64,000 nucleotides of DNA from Aporrectodea caliginosa (lineage: Eukaryota > Annelida > Clitellata > Crassiclitellata > Lumbricidae). Location: positions 790,348-854,347 of the forward strand of contig JACEVL010000029.1 in the NCBI GenBank assembly GCA_020284085.1, written 5' to 3'. The translations under genes and the position numbers were made by a program. Below the pieces are notes generated by a model. The model had not been told where the DNA came from. It saw nothing but the letters and a program-made list of their open reading frames with translations, and did no database searches. Positions 24,701 through 33,700 of the stretch are shown here, one piece after another. The first letter of the stretch is position 1. Each line of letters begins with the position of its first letter.

Positions 24701-27700
24701 TTACAATTACATTTACGTAGTGTTGGAGATATCAGATTGCAGTCACTGAATCATAAATTAAGACTAACATTATTTAAGACCAATATTAAACTAACATTAA
24801 ACTATGCCTACAATAATTACAGCAACCTACTTAAAATAATCATTGTAGGTATTGGCAGGATGTTTACTTATAATTCAGAGCCCAGGTGCAACCCTATGGG
24901 CAAGTGCTCTGCCCTCTGGGTGCCTGCTGACAAACCTAATACAGATATGAGAAAGAGATGTTGTACTGCAAAACCGGTTGAGCACGAAAACCTTCTTTAC
25001 CAAATGAAAGCCATTTTATAGGAACATTTTTAAATGGTCTTGCAATTTTGAAGCATGTCTCAGAGTTAAATTTTTAGGTCGTGAAAATCGAATGCACATC
25101 TCTGACAAGCTTTAGCAATGACATATATTAGCAATCCAATCAGCAACTAAAATGTCTCTTCCTCTCTACAGGTTGAAAACCCGCACAACAGATTCACATA
25201 ACAAATAGTACTAGTATGTGTTCACATAATAAATAGTAGTATGTCTACATCTATTAAAATATTAAAAACATTGACTTAGTCAGTTTAAATCAGCAAGAAT
25301 CAGACAATAACAATTAAAACGAGTACACACAAACCACACAAAAGTATATGGGAGGATAGCAGTGATTCTGAACAACATAAAATGCCAGTAGATAAATTCA
25401 ACTGCGACATGTACATAAATATTTATTACCTTGAGTGTCTACACAAACTTCTAATAAACCATCATCAAACAGTGCTATATGAATCATAAAGGACATGTAG
25501 AATGATCAGATGACCATTCAAAGCCTGAACATGTTGCCAATGCAGGAGAATCAGCAGACTCTCTGTGACATTTTGTCAAACAATGGAAGAATACACTGAA
25601 CAATGATAGGAATGTGGCATCCTGCTGCAAACAAGATCTTATAGCAAGGCTCAAACAAGCAGCATGATGTTACTAAGCCCATCTACAGAATGCAATAAAC
25701 TGACACTAACTGAACTATTCAGTATTGCATTGAATGCCCTTGCGTGTATCATGAAAATAATACATTCAAATATAAAAATGAAATCAAAACAAAATAGTGA
25801 AAAATTATGCTCCACACCTTTTTATAAACCTTTTAAATGCAATTTTTACATGAAAATGAAATGAAAGCTATCAATGAATTATGTACCTATTTCGGTGTAA
25901 AATAGCTCTGTTAACTTGTGTCAACAACCAGAGTATCAACTGATAATCTGTCAGGCTCTACATAATATTTGTGGAAGCCCAATTGGAACTCCTCTAGTTG
26001 CACCATTTGCTTGTTGATGAATGGTTTGTTCTACATGAACTGAAACACCATTTAGGTTACCACATGCAGTGGGTTTGTGAGGCACTTAAAAGGTGCTAGA
26101 ATAATGGTCAAGAAAACTAACTTATTACTTTGTGATTAACTAATCAGTAAACTAAAACCCATCCAACATTTATCTAAAGAATGGTATCCTATGTCATCTG
26201 TGACATTCTTCACTTCATCATGACATCTACCATGGCTGTATAAGTCAACAAGAGATTCTATTCACTCATACTCATCATGCATTCACTCAGGCACTGGAAA
26301 TAGTTTAAATGAATAGAAAGCCAAGGTTTACTCATTTCCATTAGCTACACTTAGCTATGCCATTGTTATTTGAGTAATTCTTACCTTACCCTAACAAAGG
26401 CTAGTTCATCAGAATACTTGTTTTGATTAGCTATACTTAGTCAATCTATTGCTAATGAATACTTACATTACTCTGCTATGTCCAAATGCTAACTTATCAG
26501 TAAAATAGTTTGGAAGGCTCTGGAAAAACAAGCCCTCAATGAGAAACAATTAGACACACATTCCCTCTGGAAAGATGTTACAATAAACAGGTACGGAAGT
26601 GCCAAGTAGATAAAGTAAAACAATTCTACACTTACAGGTGTTACTTTCTACTAGTTTTAATGCACACAAAACCAGGTGAACAGCTGAAGATCAAAGTCAA
26701 GCTAAGAATCATGATATCAACATATCAGCACTTAACAAAATTATTATGAGCACTACGGTATATCAGTAGTACCTGCCTACTGCTACTATCCTACTTCAGG
26801 TTTACATGGCTCATTGCACTGAAAAATAAAGATGCATTTGAAGAACTGCAAACACAATATATCAGGATCCTGCTAGTTAAGAAGAATTCTCTAAGTGTAG
26901 GGTAATTAAGTACCCGCGTAATTACTTGAACCCTGGATAATGATTGGCAGTTATCATACTATGAATGGAGAGCTACAGACCAGGATTTGCACTGCTATAA
27001 CCAAGCCACAGTGTATACAGTACTAAAGAGCTCATAGGACCAACCCATGGGGCTACTATATAGTAGACACAGGCTGGTATAATATTCAGCTGTCCTGTCT
27101 GATTAATTAATATTCTTATCTGGCATATATCTTCCATAGTACCATATCTTCTAACAAATATAATAACAATCAGCACTGGCAAATAGTTGAATCGACTTTA
27201 ATAATAATGTAATTGCTCTATACAAAAATGATATCCAGTGGTACAGCTGTTAGGCTAGCTAGAATAGCAATTTCCCTCCCTTTCCTAAATGAGCACATCA
27301 TAGGAAGATGAGTAAACAACATTAAATGACAGAGAATGGAAGGGAAATTGATACAAAATGAAGAAAGATATGATAAAGGAAATGACTACATTAGAATGGA
27401 ATGAATGAATATGACAACAATGAATTGGAGACAGCTGAAGAATGAAAAGGACTGACCTTGATGGAATACAAGAGGCAGATAAAGGACAGCTGTGGACAGG
27501 AGAGAAGAAAGTGAAACCATAAAGTAACAGATAAGAATAAATAAGAAGAAACTGACAACAACTGGCAGATAAAACAGTAATAGACTAGCACAACAGTGAA
27601 TAGGAGATAACAGTAACAGAACTGGAATACATAAGATGGGAATACATATATAGAAATAAAAAGAAAACAATTATAAATAACAGATTAGTACTTGGATATG

Positions 27701-30700
27701 ACTATGAGGCCATTGTTTTGTTGTCAATTTAAGGAAGATGTTAGAGACAAGATAGAAACAGAAAAGAGCTAGAATAAATTCGATGGAAGATCCAGGATGC
27801 AGGAAAAAATTACATACTGAAGTACAAGATGTATGAGGATGCGACAGGGACAAGTGTTCCATGCACTACTTATCTGAGCCTGAGACTTCTGGTCTCCTCA
27901 ATAGATGCAGGAAGACTATTTCCAGCATGTGGGTCAGTGAGCCAAAAGGCCGATCACCCATTTTAATCAAGTCTTGATTTTTAAGCATATGACTGTCGTG
28001 TTATGGAAACCATTAGATTTGATTACAATCATGTTTCTACTTTCTGATCTCATGTTTCAGTATTTTGGGTAGTATTACAGTTTTGCACTGTTACATGATC
28101 ATACCCATAACCATTATTAATCTCATACAGTTAAGTCTTTCCTAATACATGTTTTTGAAACTCTGCATAGCAATCAGTTTTATTACAACAGATATAGCAG
28201 AAAATGACACTGTTAAAATTTATCTGAAGTCTGCTGTCTTCTATGATTTGCTTCCCCATTTCGTCACCATGAAAAAGGAAACCCTATACACAGGGCTGAC
28301 GACAGAAATTCCGGGCCCCTAGGCCGAGCAGTTACGGGCCCCTAACTATCCTTAGACTTTATGAGAAATTTTTTAAACAAACTGAAATAATAATAGTGCG
28401 GGTACAACCCTACAAAATTATATGTATATATGCAACTATTGTAGTTAAGTGTCCGTAATATTATATTTTAAAAGGCATAAATCATAAACTTTGTATAACT
28501 GATTATAATATTTTTCATAAGTTTATTGCTGGGCCCAGTCCAGGCCCCTAAATGTCGCCGAGCCCCTGGGTTTTTGCCCCCTGCCCCCTCTCGGTGGGCC
28601 TGCCTATACATAAACTATAACAATGGTCTCTCTTCAAGCCAACAGCTACTGATGAATATTAAAAGTAAAAACTGCAGAATATGTATTTGTTAAGCATCTG
28701 ATCGCCCTTTCATTATTACCTAAGACGGCTTAGGCCAAACTTCGTAAGTCCAGGATGTAACACCGTCGCATTGCAGTCTGCTTATTAGCCACTTGTATTT
28801 CGGGCTTGCACAGTTCATACACACGGACCTAAACAGCAGGGTGCCAAAAGAAATGGTCAGCGGTTGTGAAAGATATCGCATCAAGTCAAGGTTAAGTCGT
28901 TCGAATAGAAGAAACTTTAAGAAAGCTTTTGCATACATGACCAATTCATGCCAATATCAAATTATACTGCACTGCAACAAATGCAATAGTGCATGTACAG
29001 TAAGAGCACTGCATGCTATTAATATAGTCAAGTGCTGCATCTAACTAAATGAATGGAAATGTTCAGGAAATAAAACTTGCAATATGCTAAAACTTCTTGC
29101 CATTTCAAGTACTGTATCAAAACAAGGTTGTGACACAATGAAGTCATGAAGTCAAAGCTAAAAGCTGAATCAGAATATGCTTGGGACCAGTGTCCCCGAT
29201 TTTTTTAGCATTGTTCCAGAATCAATGACTTATCGAGGCATGCTATAATGACGCCTCATTAAAATTACCGAAGTCTGTATCGGTTATTAAAAATTACAGT
29301 CATTAAAGAAAAATATATGTGCTCATCCAAATGTTTATTTTTACTTTGTCTGCTAACATCAGACTACATGCTTTTGGAGTGAGCTGTATCACTGATAGCC
29401 ATATTTCTACTCTAGAAAAAAGGTGAAGGCTGAATACACTTAAATACATAATATTCATCATCATCATCATCATTATCATCATCAGTTCCTCTAGCAGCGA
29501 TGGGTACCTATGAAAGATCTCCACTGTCCTCGGTCACTCGTCCAGTTCAGTGCTCCCCTCAGTGTTAGTCCAAGTGATGTTATGTCCTCGTTTATGTTGT
29601 TTGTCTATCGTAGTCTTGGTCTGCCTATGTTTTTTTCCTTCGAATCTTGCATGAAGTGCATTGTGTTGAATTCTGTCAGCTGGTATTCTCTCTACTTGTC
29701 CAAACCGTTAGATCTCCGTTTAATGACTTTGTGTAGCAGAGTTGTTTGGATACCTAATGCTTGTCTAATTTCATCGTTTATCATAATATTACACATAGGC
29801 AATTCCATTATCATAATAAAATGCAATTACATCACCATAATGCAACACAGGGTTGGCAAGTTGTTGCCACCACCGGTTATAACCGGTTATTGCCATGGCT
29901 ATAACCGTCCCGGCAACAACCTCTTGGCAATAATGGCAACAACCTCTTTTGGCAAAAATAGAAACCATTAATTATTGTGATAATAAAATATGGAATCTTC
30001 ACAGTTAGCTTCATTTTTTTATTTCTTCTGGCTTGCTACTTTACAGAGTTGATTGGTTTTAAATATATCATGCTTTAAATTAATCAAGTGTTTTCCAAAT
30101 CAGAATCACCTGATTTAAATAACCATATAATTTCTTCCTAATAAAAGACATTTAAGAGGTTTTCATATTAAGTACAGTCAATATTGAATTGTGTAATTAT
30201 GAATTAGAAATTTTGCCAAACCATTGGCTTCTACATACTATTAATAAATTATATACTACCAGTTAAGTATATAGAAAAGGCAATGACCCTGTTGACCTGA
30301 ATAGTAATACTGCAGTGCAAATGGCAGTTTATTTTGGAGTAGTTGAACTGTAGGTCAGAATTTTTTATCTTAATCTCACATTGTTGATTTTAACTACATT
30401 TATACTCAGGGGTAATATAGATTTACTACAGTAGTTTTAATTTGCCACTAGAACTATGCAGTCTGAGCAGTGAAATATGATCTTCATTTGCCTTATCCTT
30501 ACTTTGAAGAAAATTGGCAACAACTGGGGACTGTCCCGGGCAATAACCGGTTATTGCCACGTCTGGCAACAATAGGTTGTTGCCGGCATTAACCCAACCC
30601 TGATGCAACACAAATGCAATATGACAATTTCTCCTTACGGTTATTAACCCTTTAATGACCATATGGTAGCAAAATATATGTAAAACCACTACCAAATCGT

Positions 30701-33700
30701 TAAAGGATTAATGAAGTGAACTATAGGTACTAATTGATGTAGCCAAAGTTATTACTGTGAAGGTCCTGGTATTTCAAAAACTTTCTGTTGTGTATTTGCA
30801 GATAAAACAACAGGACTCTGGTAGTTTGGGCACTTCACTCTGCAAAATGTCAGACAGGTCCAAGCTAGGATGCTCTGATAGTCAAGGGCGTAACTTTGCC
30901 CCAGAAAGTGGTGGTGACCAATTCCCTCCTCCTAACTTTAAACGTGCTACTGGAAAGATGGCTAAGAGCAGGATACCCTCTTATTCACAGGCACTGCGTT
31001 AAGTCAGATGGTTGTCCAGATGGTGTTCCAAGTCCAGTTGTGAAGGAGACAGTCCTTAGATTCTCTAGCAGCTTCGAAGCCTCAGAGACACGCTATGCAT
31101 TGTCCGGCTGCTACTGCAGCTTTTAAATGAACATCGTTACCTGGCTACTACAGTAACTACTGTACCACCAATAATTGACGTTTAGCGTACAAATAGTCAC
31201 TATCAAGCGCTAAATGGTTATCCCGTAGTTTAGGTTGGTAAATTATTTTAACGTTCAGCTACTTGACGCTGGTAAGTGAGCCGTCTACTGTCCATGATAA
31301 TTGTCATCAATCCAGCTTCCACTTACCAGAACATTTTTTCATCAATCGCACTTCTGTTTAGGCAAGAATTATTGTCATCAATACAACTTGTATTTAACCA
31401 AGATTTTTTCATCAATCCAACTGCTCTTTAGGCAAGAATTCTTTCATCAATCTCACTTTTCTATTTAAGCAAAAAAATTCATCAATCCAGCTTCTATTGA
31501 AGCAAAGACTTAGTTTAGTCAATCCAGCTTCTATTTACGGAAACAATTATTTGTCATCAATCCAACTTCTATTTAAACAAAGAATTATTTCATTCAACCC
31601 AACTTCTATTTTAACAAAGAATTAGTTTCGTCAATTCAACTTCTATTTAGGCCAAAAAATTATTTTCATCGATCCAGCTTCCATTTTAAATTGACAATAG
31701 GCTATAAAATAATTCACCAACCTAAACTACGGTTTACCCGATAAATGTATACCATAGACTGCAGTCAGAGCTTACATCTAGCCTATCATCGAGACATCAT
31801 ACATTGCTTGCACAATTATAACCTTTCGCGGTCTCTTTACAATGAATCGATCCATTTTTCCATATATGATATGAATTTGATCATTTTACCTTTTATAGAA
31901 ACAAAATTGATGACATCATCAAATTATGAAAACAAAATCGTGTAAGTAAGTTATTGTGGACACACTGTGGATGCCTCTATGAGCATGGCCGCCATTGCGA
32001 TGTTAAGTATGCATGAATACATTGAATAGCCTAGACGTTAGACATGCAAATGCTTTCATGTCAAAAAATATAAATTCAAGGACCAAAAAGTGGTGGTGAC
32101 TATCACCACCACTTTTAAAAGTGGTGGTGACCGGACACCACCGTCACAATAGAAAGTTACGTAGCTGATAGTCCACAGAGTTAGTGGGTAATGAATTAAC
32201 AACTGACTTGATGAGTTAGTGACTTACTTAACGACTTAGATGACTAGCCATAGACTTTGAAACCAATGTATTTTCAATACAACGTTTGTCTGTATGAACA
32301 GACCCCAATTTCGATTATGGACGTGATACAATGAAATAAATAGACACCATTCAGGCACAGAGTAAGTAAAGAACTACTGATTGACTTTGACTGACTGTTA
32401 GGTTACGGCACAGCATGGGGCCACAAAGCTGAAGCTCAAAACTGGGATGCTCAGTCCCCCCAAACAAAAGGAAATCACTGCTAATGCCAGAGAGGAGGGG
32501 AGAAAAGGGAAGAATTGCTGTTTTAGCCCTGGCAAACCTGAAATCCTGGTGCCTCTACTGATTTTAGACTGTAAGTCTGTTGCATTGTGACCTGTGACTC
32601 ATACCTTATGAGCAAGTCCTGCTGCTGATGTCTTCGTCAAATCGAAAGTCGAAAACCATGATTAAAAATAAGCAAAGTAATAAGTGAACGAAGTCACTAG
32701 CAATCAGTAGCTTAGTTTTGGCTTGAGGGATTATACAGTAGCAGCGGTTCTGGTACTAAGCTTTGAGTCTAATTATTTCTGGACCTGGGAACTGGAAGAG
32801 TTTTCTAATGAAGACACTAACCCTAACCCCATTCTTTGAACCCTCACAAGGGGGGTCAGCCCGAATGAGATCAAAACTGGGATGGTTGGCAGAGAAAATG
32901 CTTTGAAAATGAAGACAAACAGCAGCGATCTTCCAGAACACAGTACTCTTTTCTTGCAAGCGGCCGAGCCTATTCAGAGTTAAATTGTAAACATTTACCT
33001 ATAGTGGTCATTAATGTATTACGATAAACTGCCTATTCAAGCTGCTTATTTGTTAATTATATTCTCTAAGTGGGACGACACTAAATCTATTTCGGGGATT
33101 CTAATCGGCCCTCACGATTCGGGTCTAATTCGGCCCGCACCCTAACCGACCCTAACCTGACGCATAACCGACACTCACGACGCCAGTAGACTTACACACT
33201 ATAGCCTTCAGCCCCCGATACTATAGGCTTGCCGAAAAATTGTCATTTTAAAAAGCTTGAACATTCAATTTCTTTAATAACCTCGACCCTTCTCAGTGCA
33301 GCTGGTTTCCCATTCATCCACTAATTCACAAAGTAACTCTCTTTACAAATGCTCTAAAAATCAGTTTTGGGGTATTTGCATTAATTTTAATGTTAGCTAC
33401 ATACACCTATGTATTACAAAAATCATAATAATCTCATATCCTTGTTCTGAACAATCACTGTTCTTTTCATATTACAAAATAACATCACACATCCTGTTTT
33501 GAAGCATGTTTGACAATCAACTTCAACTTCAAAATCTGGTAAATGACCATGGGTAAACAAAGACAGAATTTAGTTTGGAAATGAAAGGCATTTAAAGCAA
33601 ACACGGATACGTGGGTCGGCCTAACACAGAGACAACCCAGAAATACGTTATGATTACCCTCTGAATCGTCAGCGGAGCACCAAAGTCCTTTCCACCTGCC

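Noticed and set aside
24674..25021. 115-codon plus-strand frame beginning in an L2 tail
   Set aside because: No similarity recognised; starts inside repeat sequence and has no splice or promoter context.
29510..29971. Plus-strand 153-codon frame
   Set aside because: Antisense of a degenerate LINE end running into a hAT element.
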